Shown here: positions 17,181 through 29,600 of the stretch, in pieces
Position numbering within the stretch: position 1 is the first letter of the stretch
Layout of the letters: each line of letters opens with the position of its first letter
Origin: Glandiceps talaboti
Taxonomy: Eukaryota; Hemichordata; Enteropneusta; Spengelidae
NCBI RefSeq assembly: GCF_964340395.1
Contig: NC_135563.1
Span: forward strand, 21,357,151 to 21,421,150
Direction: 5' to 3'
DNA: 64,000 nucleotides
Notes under the pieces: generated by a model
The model's database searches: none
What the model saw: only the letters and a program-made list of their open reading frames with translations
What the model was told of the DNA's origin: nothing
Position numbers and translations under genes: made by a program

Positions 17181-17749
17181 CATGCAAGTCCTTTGCTTCA
17201 CTTTTTAACAGAAGGTAACATGCTATGTCGCATCGGCGAGCGTATTAGCCGAGATCGATGAATCGACATAAATTGAACGCACAATGTATAGACAGGGTTG
17301 CTAGTATTTCTATGGTTTGAAGTATAGGGAAAGAGTTAATATTTCTTCATTTTTTGTCGAATACTTTGGACATTTAAACATATTTACCTACAATGATATC
17401 TGGATGTTACTTATTCTAGAACAGTGACGACTGGGAGGGGTGATCGCTAATGTGGTGGAGTGAGGATGGGAGGGGTATTCTAATTTGATTGTGAGGGTTG
17501 GTTGAATATACAATTACATGCCGACTCAGTTTTTGACTGTCAAGATATGAACTTGATGATATTTTAATACATATAATTTTTATTATTATTTACGAACCAA
17601 ATATTACGACTAACACAGTTAGAGACAGACCTCTTTTTAAACATTCAGTTTACTATGACATAAAGCATTTTGTTGTATAAAGTCCATGTTACTTATCACG
17701 ATAGAGAACTATGGTTGGTTCTAATCGAAACATGGATATATATGTATGA

Positions 17750-17755
17750 AATAAA
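17750..17755 (+). promoter_or_regulatory. Candidate polyadenylation signal of the zinc-finger gene
   Basis: AATAAA about 1.07 kb downstream of the zinc-finger stop codon. This distance is long, so transcript data are needed to assign it. Confidence 0.3.
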
Positions 17756-17997
17756 TTGGATGTTTTATATACTACACACGGCATGATATGATTATTTGTA
17801 CCTTGCTTTCTGGAGGTTAGTATGGTCTAATGGCTATTTCGCCAGTTTTATGTGACTGCAATCGTGTAAAATGGTTTGTCGAAATCTCGCCTCATTATTG
17901 TTGTCGCTTCAAATAGCCGACAATAAAAGAGATTGGCTCATTTTTATGAGACCCAGCAATGGCTTGGATATGTCTTTAAACTTCGATTCAATAGCCA

Positions 17998-18224
<227 letters not shown>

Positions 18225-18699
18225 ATCGAGAATTTTCCCTCCATCATTTATTCTCTGCATAGTTCAACCCAACACCAAATACAATTTGACGCCACTAAGA
18301 TTCGAGTATCAGACTATGGAATGTCTGGATGGATATTCGAATAAAATCGATGGAACAACATCACATTTATATACATGGTCTGCTACTATTGCTAAGTGAC
18401 AGGTAGTATGCCATTGTTGTCAACATCGACAATATGTTGTGCTAGCATGCTGACTATCGGACTTTGGCCGAGCTCTCCAATCGTACTATGGTTTCACCGG
18501 GAGTCTAAGTAGTGGACTTCTCATAACACCCAGGCAACTCATTTTAGACTGTCGTCAGCTCTTTTGTTTTCTGCCAACTTCCTATGGATCCATACTCAAA
18601 TTGTGCAATCATTAGTTTATACGTTTATTGCATCATAGAATAGGGTGGCAGTTTTACATGTTCGAATTATTACATGACAACCATAACATATTACAGATT

Positions 18700-18930
18700 G
18701 CGTCACTTATTTCGTATAGGTATTTTGTGGTAGAGACTAGCTTGGTTTGAATATGAAGATCTCTGATTCGAACCCTGTGGCCAGTCTCTAGACTGTGATG
18801 ATGTTTGGCTCTCGTCACGTGATAGGGGAAAATGCGAGAGTCTAAAATCCCCACACGACTGGGTTCTAGGCTACTTCGTCGATTGCTCAGCCGGATATGG
18901 GCGTCCCTGATGTTATATAAAGCAAGCAAG
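18700..18930 (-). repeat. Possible SINE-like repeat
   Basis: The minus strand carries a B-box-like gggttcgaatc (about 18766-18776) preceded by a palindrome-rich stretch around cagtctagagactgg. A convincing A box at the right distance is missing. The evidence is suggestive only. Confidence 0.25.
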
Positions 18931-19064
18931 ATCACATTTCAACACTTCATAATTAGTGCATGGTAAAAAATTAGCTCAATATCAAAAATTGCTGGTTGAG
19001 CTTGACTGTGCCCTCTGAACACTCTAGCTAGGTAAAATATGTACGTACGCATTTGGGGATTGCG

Positions 19065-19117
19065 GTGTCTGTGTCTGTGTCTGTGTCTGTGTCTGTGTCT
19101 GGGTCTGTGTCTGTGTT
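19065..19117. repeat. (TGTGTC)n hexanucleotide microsatellite
   Basis: About eight tandem hexanucleotides, one with GGGTCT in place of GTGTCT. Confidence 0.9.
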
Positions 19118-19119
19118 TC

Positions 19120-21450
19120 AACAGAGACGTGTTTAAATTAATTTTGATAAGAATATATCCAAAGTTATTCATATCATTTACTCAGAGGTGAATCAGGATA
19201 CGAATTCTCGCTATTTCTGAACACAAAATTGCATTTTGGTCCATCTATATATGAACGCCAACTATTTAGTTCATTCAGTGATATTTATTGCCTCTTTTGA
19301 AGTTTTTTGTTTGAGCATACACACGAGTAGGGTTCATGGTTTGAGAAGAAAATTTAATATCAAAGTGTTATATTCTATATTTTTCAAACGTGCAAGTGAC
19401 CATGTCCTTCTTACGTCGACATATACGATATTTGAGGAATTGATTGATATACAAGTCTGAACACTTGGCTATCTGACACGTGTACTGTTTTTGAAAGTTC
19501 TGGCGAACGACATTGTCAAGCAGGATAGCCTACTATACACTTACTAGTATTCTACTCTCCAAATAATATCTATAGTCATGTGTTGTGGTAATAGAACATG
19601 TTAAGCACATACGCCAACGTCAGTATACACTGCATTCCTATCTCTCGGACAAGGAATTTTCAGCCTACGTGCCCCCCTCACTCCTCCCACAAAGCACACA
19701 TTGTGTGGACATTTAATGCTCTAAAGGGCGTATTCAAACAGAATACACAATATCAAGCATTGCCGATTAAATAAACTGTTTTATGAAAAGACCAAACACC
19801 TGCAGTTAATCCTGGAGATGGACATATAAAATTGTCCATAGAAACTTCACTCCATAAAAACAACCAATGACGCTCCAAATCCATTTTAAATCTTAGCTAC
19901 GGGCGTGAAGGTCAGTTGGGGTAGTTTATTCGTGATAAATTATCCAACATGAATACTAATTAGTTAAAAATCATGACTTGGGGACTTAGATGTCTGTTTA
20001 TGTCTACAAAATTATTCTGATGACAAGGTTTAGGCATAGACTTTTCCACTGTCTATGGTTTAGGCGGTTACACTTTGTAAAAAGAACAAATAACTCGTAA
20101 TGCTGAAGTTCACTGCACTACTTTCTCCTTCAGCGTCCACATTTTACGCTAATCAGCTTTGAAAATTCATGGTGTGAAATATGGAAATAGACTTTGCACT
20201 CTATTTTAGTATTAGTCATTTCTGTTCAAGTCTCCAACTGGTTACTGTATTATTACCTGCCGAATATCGTCAAGGTAGGTATCTTAGTGAAGGTGGAATT
20301 TTGGAGCTGAATCAAGTAGTGAATCGTTTATGAACAGTTATGTTTTATCGATTGTCGTGTGTTTGCTAAGTACAAAATGAACGGTTAACATTCCAGTCAG
20401 TTTGTCATGTTATATAGCCGCGATCACAACCTAGAATTTCACATACGGTCTCATTATATATATTGGTTATTATGTATTGAAATAATGGTTTGGATTCAGT
20501 AACAGTGGTAGCTATGAGAATTGAAAGCTAGAAATAGGACGGTATATAGCTTCATCACCTTGGTATGCTCGTTGACTCTTGACATCGTACGTTGGTCTAA
20601 CCCATTGTCGTAAACCACAACCTCTTTCACGGCTCCGTCCGAGACACATCGCCAACAGGTGTCGCGGAAGAAATAACAGCTCTGGTTTGCGAGAATGGTT
20701 TAACCGGGATTTAAGTTCACCTTCAGCTGGCATACTTCCGATCACTAAGTTACATTTGATGTTGTTTATAGGGCCTAAAAAAGTTGACGACTGATTATTT
20801 TCATGCCACGAAGTAGTGTTAAGAATTGAGCATGACTTTTTGTTGGAGTGAATTTTTTGCACTTTGTGTTCAAGTTTGTGCTTCCACGATTGCCATTTCA
20901 TCAAGATTTATATTTTATTAATAAACGTTCGTCCTTACTCTGCGATTAGTCTTGATGCCAACGTGGTCTCTAACGAAGTGTAAATCGTAAACATACAGTA
21001 AAGGAACTTGACTACTCCGCGATCCACCAGTATTTGTTATCAAGAGTCAATGTACTCTGTCAACAGCTATATAATTATGTTGATGATTCCAGCGATCAGG
21101 AACGGTCCATTAAAAGTTCATCACTGTTATAACCCGACATCAAATACGATGAATTACACTCAATAGAATTTACAACCTTAATAAAAATATTTTAAATTTC
21201 ATTCTGTTGTTGTCACCCAGAGCAGCTGCCCATCACGGTGATATATTAATTGTTTGATTGTTCGTACGTTGATGCTGTATAATTTTCCTAGGCTGAGGTT
21301 CTATGTACTGGCCTGTGACTAGAACTGGCAAGAACAGAGAATGAACAATTTCATGTGACAATTCTACAGAAAATAATTCCGTCACTCTTCTATTGGGTAT
21401 GAATAATTCTGGTTTGTTGTTATCAAGAGTCTACTTGGCGAAAGAAGAAT
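19120..21450. other. Gene-free stretch
   Basis: No coding signature. Overlapping ORFs on both strands at 20512-20904 have no recognisable motif or splice context. Confidence 0.4.
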
Positions 21451-21583
<133 letters not shown>

Positions 21584-21598
21584 ATGCTTTATAATTTA

Positions 21599-21668
21599 CT
21601 GTTGAACGCCGGGGAGGGACACCATAAATTTCACTGTTGAACGCCGAGGAGGGACAGCTTAGATTTCA
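21599..21668. repeat. 35-bp tandem duplication
   Basis: Two adjacent copies of a unit beginning ctgttgaacgccg(g/a)ggaggg and ending atttca (21599-21633 and 21634-21668), differing at a few bases in the middle. Confidence 0.8.
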
Positions 21669-22581
21669 GAACTATAATTATGACTTTTATCCCTCAGTTT
21701 TCTTTGCTTATGAAATATATATGCGATTAATGTTGTCGTTGTAATGCTTTGCTTGAAAGACTGCCGTGTCATTATCGGTAGTTACGTCGTCGCAGTCAGG
21801 GGGTTCTTGAAACGTTGTAAGTCAATAACCAATACAAATGTACACCTGGATAATCTTGTTGAGAACAATGATGATGTACTGATGTCCTCAATGATGCAAT
21901 ACCGATTAGCCGTATTTATCAGACCCCAGGAGACAAACATCATGATATGTGATATGATTTCAATTTCTAGAATTTTAGCTAAATTATGCAATATTATTTT
22001 GAATCATACAATTACCAAGCGTCTTTTTGTTTTGTTTTTACATATTTGGTGCAAATAAATCACCGTACATTCGTGTGACGTAGGACATGTGAAGACTTTG
22101 TGTCCTTACCTTGCTGATTCTAATCATGCAATTATTAACAATACTATCTGCTCTAACTTGTATCACTACTCACCAGACGAAATCTTGCCTGTATATCGAA
22201 ATTTGATCGGTAAATATTTTGATAGTCGTTTTAAAATAAGGCTCTACTGCAAAGATTAGGTTATAAGCCCACTGTTCTAGTTTCTATGCCATTTTGAAAT
22301 CAAGGTCTTATGTCGCACCGTCGGGTTATAACTACCAATAGTTAAAGTCGTCATTTTCGCGTTTGAAATAAGTTTCTTAATCCAGATCCCACCGAAACCC
22401 GAGCAATGGGTGACTATTATGAATATTTATACAATATAATATTATCTAAAATAACACATTCCATACTAGACTACGAAACAAGAACAGGTGACAATGCGGT
22501 GGCCATTATTTGGTCGACGTATATGATACAGACATTTGTCAAACATTTCATGACTCGCAGATCGACATCGTTAGGTTCATG

Positions 22582-22658
22582 ATGCACGACAGCTCTGGAT
22601 GTATTCGCTACGTGTTTTCGTGTCGAAACCCCGCAGCATACATCCAGAGCTAGATGCA
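22582..22658. repeat. Hairpin with 14-bp perfect arms
   Basis: agctctggatgtat near 22590 pairs with atacatccagagct near 22640. Flanking gcac/gtgc bases also pair imperfectly. It is a short foldback of unknown function. Confidence 0.55.
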
Positions 22659-22962
22659 CATAGAGAGTCGTTCATTGGCTTTTAGCCAGCTTTCCGAGCT
22701 TAGATCTCATAATCGTTTCAACCAATCAAATTATGCATATGATGTGACTTATCGTTCATGTCAGTGGCTTATTCATAATTCACGTTTACCTTATTCTACA
22801 CCCTGTAATAACTGGGCGAGATGATGGCTAGCCCAATGTATTTATATTGTGTACTCCTGCTCTCTTTGGAGCTTGTAGTAAAATGTTCAGACTGTTGCAT
22901 TATAAGGGTTAGGGATGTTAGAGTACCTAGTCATGTTGGTGAAATAGTTGTATTGATGAAAT

Positions 22963-22965
<3 letters not shown>

Positions 22966-23011
<46 letters not shown>

Positions 23012-23139
23012 CGTGCGTGCGCGTGCGTGCGTGCATGTGTGTGTGTGTGTGTGCATGTATGTATGTATGTATGTATGTATGTATGTATGTATGTATGTAT
23101 CTATGTATGTATGTATGTATGTATGTATGTGCGTGTACA
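22966..23139. repeat. (GT)n-(GTGC)-(ATGT)n compound microsatellite
   Basis: A GT dinucleotide block (22966-23008), a GCGT-rich transition, a second GT block, then an ATGT tetranucleotide block to about 23130. All ORFs over it are repeat artefacts. Confidence 0.95.
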
Positions 23140-23345
23140 TGTATTTTAAAGTCCGTGTGTAAGACATCTGAGTGACATGGTCATAGAAGGAACTTGATAA
23201 AAGGTGTTGGCAACTGAACCTTTTCATCTCATCACTGAAGTCACAGTTTAGAATATGTGCATGTTATTCAAATATTATAAATGTGCAGTAGAACGCACAC
23301 AAAAAGTACTAGTAATAGAGTGATCAATAATGAACTCGGCAACAA

Positions 23346-23870
23346 ATGCCACGACACAGATTGTACCTAATGACTTATCAGTATGTCAAGGCATTGCAAG
23401 GTGTAGCTCCAAGTTACATAATAAATTTGGTTCAAAGGGTCCATAACACCAATTACAGCTTAAGAGCCAACAACAGTCATAATGTAATAGTGTCCAGGTC
23501 GTTCAATAAATTGAATGACAGAGCTTTCGCCATATGTGGGCCAAAACTATGGAATTCTCTAACCGAGGAACTTAAGGGCATTGACAATGTGGAACATTTT
23601 AAACGTGAGCTGAAAACACATCTTTTTAAACAGTATTATGGACTGTAATGATTTTAATGAAGTTATTTTGAAATTTGATTGTATTAGTTTTATCGGGTCT
23701 TTTATGTATGTTTATCTTACCAGTTTAACTCTACATGTATTTCATTTTATTTCATTTCCCAATGTTTTTATTTTTTAATTGTTATTGTTCAGCACTTTTG
23801 AATATCTTTTTTAGAATAGAAAGGGCGCTATAGAAAATAAATAAAATGTTAAATGTTAAAGGTGTTGAGT
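23346..23870 (+). mobile_element. 3' end of a CR1/L2-like non-LTR retrotransposon
   Basis: An ORF fragment of about 100 residues, ending at the stop codon 23646-23648, has the conserved C-terminal pattern of CR1/L2/Crack-type ORF2 proteins: ...KALQGVAPSYI...DRAFAICGPKLWNSL...FKRELKTHLF. About 220 bp of 3' UTR follow and end with gggcgctatagaaaataaat and a short tandem tail of the unit aatgtta (about 23848-23862). Such short tandem 3' tails are typical of CR1/L2 elements. The reverse transcriptase is missing, so this is a 5'-truncated insertion. Confidence 0.85.
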
Positions 23871-24758
23871 TCATTAAATTGGCCTTTTTGTCTTACAATG
23901 AGGTCAAGATAACATAACTATAGCCACTAACTATAGTCACTATCTTTGCATTGTTACACTATTGGCGTTGAAGTAAGACATCACCGGGGATACTCACTTG
24001 AACATTGCCTGGTACACTCGACTTATCACTGCTTTTATAATGTATTTCAAGTAGTGCTCACATTTCAATCTATAGTACATGTACTGTTTTAAATGTTTAA
24101 CATAAATCCATCGTATTCCAAACAACTGAGTTAGGTATATTGTGAGATGCGCTCCACGACAACCTTTGATGCACAAGTGCAGTTAGATGAATTTCCTACA
24201 CTATTCTACTACCTTGAAAAAACTACAATCGGACACCTCTGAGCCATTTTTTGTGTTTATGATAACTTGAAAATAGGTGAAGTGAAATATAAATTTGATA
24301 AAATTTGATAGGCCTAGTCTATAATAAATAACATTCATTCTTTGCCTGGTTTCATTTGTTCGCCAAATTATTGTGCCCTTTGAAAGATGTGACACCCTTT
24401 TCATGAAATGGTCATTTCAAGATGAACTTGTTTTGAATGCAACGTCTGTGCCATAGTTTGAACTCCATTGCTATGGTCACGGTAGCTGTGACTCAAGTGT
24501 CCCATTGCTGTAGTTCTTTGATTTAGTTCACTCTCGTCGATTTGTTATTTTTAGAAATAACTAACACCAATCTTGACCTTTACACTGTGTGATCTTTTAC
24601 GCGCTAAAATTTACACTTTGAATGATTCTGAGTCACCTATGATAGTACTAGGCGTCCTCTTTATTCCTGCAACCGGTTTATTGCACTGTTCAGAGGTTAT
24701 ATGATATGATTAAAATACCTCAGAATATTACTTTGAGATTGTACACATTTCATGCATC

Positions 24759-24800
24759 CATCCAACCAACCAACCAACCAACCAACCAACCAACCAACCA
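24759..24800. repeat. (CCAA)n microsatellite
   Basis: About nine CCAA tetranucleotides. The same unit appears at 25552-25582 and in the 9-kb array. Confidence 0.9.
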
Positions 24801-25312
24801 TCCCATCAATGCACACTTCAGGGCCCGACCATCTTTGACCGAGTGCATTTACACGTCAGTTGTTCGACTCCGTATTCGGAAATCCTCCGGTGACAAAGAC
24901 GATTTCGTTATTTTCGTTTTCGAAAAGATTGACCACTGGAAACACTGATCGATCAAATTTGGCAATGTCAATATAGAATGTACACGAACATCAACTTGAT
25001 GAAAGAGAGTCAATATAAAAGTTGAAATAGCAATACCACTAATATGCTCGAACTCGTTATGATACTCGCAATTAGTCTAAAAGTCAACGGAACTCTGACA
25101 GACATGACGAATAAAACCATTTCCATTTGGTTGACAAATATCATAGTGACATGTTAATACAAATATGAACATGAACTCGCTATCAACATTTTTTCATTGA
25201 TAGTGATTTCACTGCCCGTTGGTGGCGCAATAACTTGACTTCGAATCGGTCGATCGTATCAAGGTGTAATAACTTTTGCCTGTGGTAACTTCTTACATGT
25301 AATTCTAATGGT

Positions 25313-25590
25313 TGGATAGATGGATGGATGGGTGGGTGGGTGGGTGGGTGGATAGATGGATGGATGGCTGACTGGATGGATGGATGGATGGGTGGATGGA
25401 TGGATGGATGGATGGATGGATGGATGGATGGATGGATGGATGGATGGACGGACGGACGGACGGACGGACGGATAGATGACTGGCTGACTGGATGGATGGA
25501 TGGATGGAGGGCTGGCTGACTGGATAGTTGGATTTCTGGATAGATTGATAAACAACCAATCAACCAACCAACCAACCAACCAAACAAACA
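25313..25590. repeat. (GGAT)n composite tetranucleotide array with flanking (CCAA)n
   Basis: Blocks of GGAT, GGGT, GGCT and GGAC tetranucleotides over about 220 bp, followed by a (CCAA)n tract at about 25552-25582. As in the 9-kb array, blocks differ by single substitutions that have been locally amplified. ORFs of Trp/Met/Asp or Ile/His/Pro repeats across it are artefacts. Confidence 0.95.
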
Positions 25591-25702
25591 AAAGTACATT
25601 TTGTAAATCAACCTTGACAAAGATGATAGATATGGAAGATAATATGAATATATGATAATGCTCAATTTCTAGGCAACGAAAATTACAAAACATTTCCACT
25701 AT

Positions 25703-25989
25703 GGGACCGGTCAGTTTCTTCAGCCTGGGGGGGGGGCGGTGGATTCTTAAATTGGGCCGACAACAAGTCACTGACCCTCCCCCCATCTGTAAAACCAAAA
25801 ACAGGCTGACCCCCCCCCCCCCCCCCATCACTTAATTCTAAAACATGATGACCCCCCCCCCCCATATATATATAATATTCACATGACAGGTATTTTTTGA
25901 TCGTGACTCAGTGTGGACTGCTTGACTGTCTTACATCTACTTTATAAGACCCCCCCCCCCCCCCCAGGCCGAAGAAACTGACCGGTCCC
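25703..25989. mobile_element. MITE with C-run-rich interior
   Basis: The terminal inverted repeats begin GGGACCGGTCAGTTTCTTC (25703) and run through gcctgggg into G runs; the right end is the complement, with one difference (GGCC in place of AGCC), ending ggtccc at 25989. TA dinucleotides sit at 25700-25701 and 25990-25991, giving a possible TA duplication. The 287-bp interior carries several C runs, each preceded by a short related phrase such as aggctgacccc and catgatgacccc. There is no transposase, so it is non-autonomous. G runs on one arm and C runs on the other would pair into a very stable hairpin. Confidence 0.7.
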
Positions 25990-26596
25990 TAACATCACAT
26001 TACATTAGGGAAGGTTTCTTCTCAGGTGGGATCGCCCAGGATACATATAGGCGAACTTGAAGAGATAGGCCTAGTTGTCATGTTACACCTAAGATGGAAT
26101 GGATTGGCAATATGATGAAATACACCTTGTAAGAATCATATTTTTTGTGACAATTCATCTTGGAAGCTTTAGGATTGCAAAAAAAATGTATGAAAACGTA
26201 GAAACTAAGAAATGCACTTCACAAATTAAAAAAAGAATACCACCCGATCCCAACAGACATATAGATACACAATATCAAATATTATCATAGTGCAGGTGCA
26301 GATTTTGACAGTGTTGATATGACTGTGTCGTCGTTTCATCCGTACATGATGCATGATCATGATGACACTCATGTGTATAGTAGGGCGCCATCTATGACAG
26401 AGGCACTAATTCAATAAACGAAATGCGCGAGAGCTGCATGATTATGTCGAATAACCCAAACAGTTCTTTGAAACGCATACATATCGTTCCTACGTACATT
26501 TTATATGTTAAAAAGATCATGATATGAAACTATCATTTTTTAACTCGTAATAATAATATTTCCCACGATGCAACAGAGTTGGCGCCCCAGTTATAC

Positions 26597-26623
26597 GTCA
26601 CGTGACCGGTCAAAGATGGCCGC
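26597..26623 (+). promoter_or_regulatory. E-box/CLEAR-like site and YY1-like site upstream of the J-domain gene
   Basis: GTCACGTGAC at 26597-26606 is a perfect palindromic E-box of the USF/MITF/TFEB (CLEAR) type. caaagatggccgc at 26611-26623 matches the YY1 core AAGATGGC. They lie 70-97 bp before the ATG at 26694, a usual place for core promoter elements of TATA-less housekeeping genes. Factor identity is inferred from motif knowledge only. Confidence 0.5.
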
Positions 26624-26693
26624 TTAAAGTTGACATTCCAAAGTTTGTCTGCAATTTTGATCGTCCGGAGTTAAAATACGTTAAAAATACACG

Positions 26694-29600
26694 ATGGGTC
26701 TTACGCGAGAAGAAGCGTACAGAATCTTAGAATTACCAAAGGGTAAGTATACTGTATTACATTTTATAGTCAGTCATTTCTTGAGCTCTAAGTACAGAAG
26801 TTGCGCAAGGGGTAATGTTGACCTAATGGTAGGGAATACGGGGAGATATGTTGTTTCTCTGATGGTGGACGACACAAAATTTCACACATATTTCGAGTAT
26901 AACTCTTCACAAAATGATCAGTACTGTATGAAATACTTGTATGAATGATTTTATTGCATGTTGAAAGTGCATACCACACCTTATCGATGAAACGATGTGG
27001 TCTATTTATTGACGACACTATTTGCGTAATCATTTCCGGCTAAATACTGCCTCGTCGTCTTCATATGTACAGGTGCACTGCAGTCGTGTTCGACGTGCAC
27101 GTTCTCGCCCTCCTCTGTATTGCTATTTCTTGTTGGCGCCTATGAAATCACAATATTTGCAAATCACTAGCCATTGTGAAGTAAGTAGGTTTTTACTTTG
27201 ATGAGCAACCTGTAATGACATTTGACATCGTTCACGCATGTGTGTATGCAAATGAGAGCTGAAGTCAGTAAAATGTCAAATTGAGGTCAGATTGTGAGAA
27301 TTGTAAACAGTGGTTCTTTAGTTGGTGACTTCTTGGTTTGCCCTTAATATTATTTATGGTGTGTCTTTTATGATATTTTGGATTTCCTCACAAAGTATGG
27401 TAGCATTATGAGATTTTGATTCAAAAGTAACAAGTACAAAATGTTGTGATTGTGTATCATGTACCAGGCAATATTACCTGTGATTTCATTTGTACTGTGT
27501 GTACAGTGTACTAGTACTCAAACATGTCATAGGACATATCCATGGGCGTGGCAAACTAATAATTATATTCACTGCTCAGGCAGGGGGGAGGGGTTGGCTA
27601 ACTGCTTTCCTATCCCCAGCAAGGAAGATACAACCCAAAGTCTTTACAATACAAAGAATGTACATGTACATGTGTGAACAGTGAGTCACAGTATTTTTTG
27701 TACACCCAATCAACTGTTTAATATTGGCAAGTATGTTTTACAGATTTATAAATTCTCAGTTCTACTTAAAACAAAAAAGATAGAAATGAATGCTTCAATT
27801 AATCTTGTGTCTGAGTAGACTAAGATTTCATACATGACATGTATATGAACCCGCTTTCTCTCAGAGAGAGGGAGGGGGGTTAGTTTAGTGTATCATACAT
27901 GTAAGGGTTCCCCCAACACAGAATATGTGAGATAACCCTTCACATTGAATGCCAGCAAAGCTGTTGTCTAAGGTCACTGGGTGTGGTAAAGTCATGTGAT
28001 AAAGTCAGCTTGGTAGTAGACATTGACTTGTGTTTCCACTTCTTGTCTAATCACGGCGTTTTTGCTAAGATCTGAGAACCCTGGTAACAGAGGTTAGAAA
28101 TCTGGTAAAATTTGAAAAGCATTCTCTATACCATGTACGCCCATTTTGATGGCGAACCCTGGGGAATGCAGGTAGAATATGTTATGAATATGTTAAAACG
28201 CCAAGGTTCTCTGTAACATCTACATCGGTTTCTGTTTTCATAGGTGCTATAGAAGATGATGTACGTGCAGCCTACAAGAGATTGGCATTGCGATGGCACC
28301 CTGATAAACATAACAATTCTGAAGTAGCTACTAAAGTAAGTATAACAACAAATGAATACAGTTTTCTAGTAAAATGTTAATTTGAAATTATTCTTTATTT
28401 CTGCTCAGTTAATTTGAGTTTGATGTACAAATATTCAAAAATTGTTGATAGATAGAAATGTTACATAGGAATTCCCATAGTTTCCTGGCACTAAACTTTA
28501 AAAATGGTGTGAATCATGTCATTGCATTCATTCACACAAAGTGGACATGTTTGCTTCATGTTGTGTTTGTCTTAACACACTCGTACACTCAGACACAGAG
28601 ACATATACAAACGATATTTAGATGCGTTCTTTGTTGTAATATTGGGGATGACATATTACATGAATAAACCTGACACATTGCTCTAAGCAGCTTTACTATA
28701 GTGTGTCAATGACAGGATAAATGCACAGTCCATTTTACATTTGTAATCAGATTGTAAAAGTAAAAAATTCAGTGTGATTGATTTCCCCCATAGAAGCTAC
28801 ATGCGAGTGTATAACTCATCATTTCAGCCTTTGATTTTTGGCAGCGTTGATTTTGAATAAGAATGAATAAATAAAATCAAAAGTACTTTTTTATTCGGTG
28901 CTATACGAAGTTAAATCTATTAATTTAGACTGAACTTTTGCACAGATGAGCTTTCATCATACTACATACTACTTTTTTTATTTATTATCAATTATTTGGA
29001 TTTATAAATCAAATATTATTAATGACCTGCAGTTCTATTTATTTCTGCAATTTGTTCAGCGACGACTGCAAGTATATCGTCTGAAAAGTCGTCCACCTTA
29101 CATGAAGTAGAGCTACAGTAAAACTGTTTCCATTTTGCACTTCAAATCTATCACCAGCATCTGAAACTTGAACCCATACTTTGGTTTTTTAATCAGTATT
29201 CTATTCTCCCTCAAACAAAATTATATTTTCATTGGTGAATATTTCCCCAAATAGGACATAATTCGCGAGAAAGTTGAGTTGAATGACATAGCGGGATGTC
29301 AAATTTTGTGCATATACACAGGCGGCAGAAGTCGGGATGGGGTCACTTCCCAGGGTCATGTTACGTGTATATATATTGAGTTTCTTGTATTTATTTTTGG
29401 TCGTGTTCTTATAAGCTTAGACTCATACAGTAATATCGGAAAATTGATAGTTTCCCATCAAAATATTGATAGCTATGAATTTCCTATGCTTTGCAGTCAT
29501 GTCAAGAAATGTGGTACTATGTACGCTGTACCTTGATAGCAAGGCAGTCTGTCTCATCATGGCTGCCGATGCCACGCTGTCAAGTCTTACTAATTTTCCA

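Noticed and set aside
20512-20904. Overlapping ORFs on both strands (130 and 71 codons)
   Set aside because: No recognisable motif, no splice context, no second exon found.
25183-25865. Several minus-strand ORFs with Ile/His/Pro or Gly-rich repeats
   Set aside because: They follow the GGAT array and the C-run MITE; no conserved domain.
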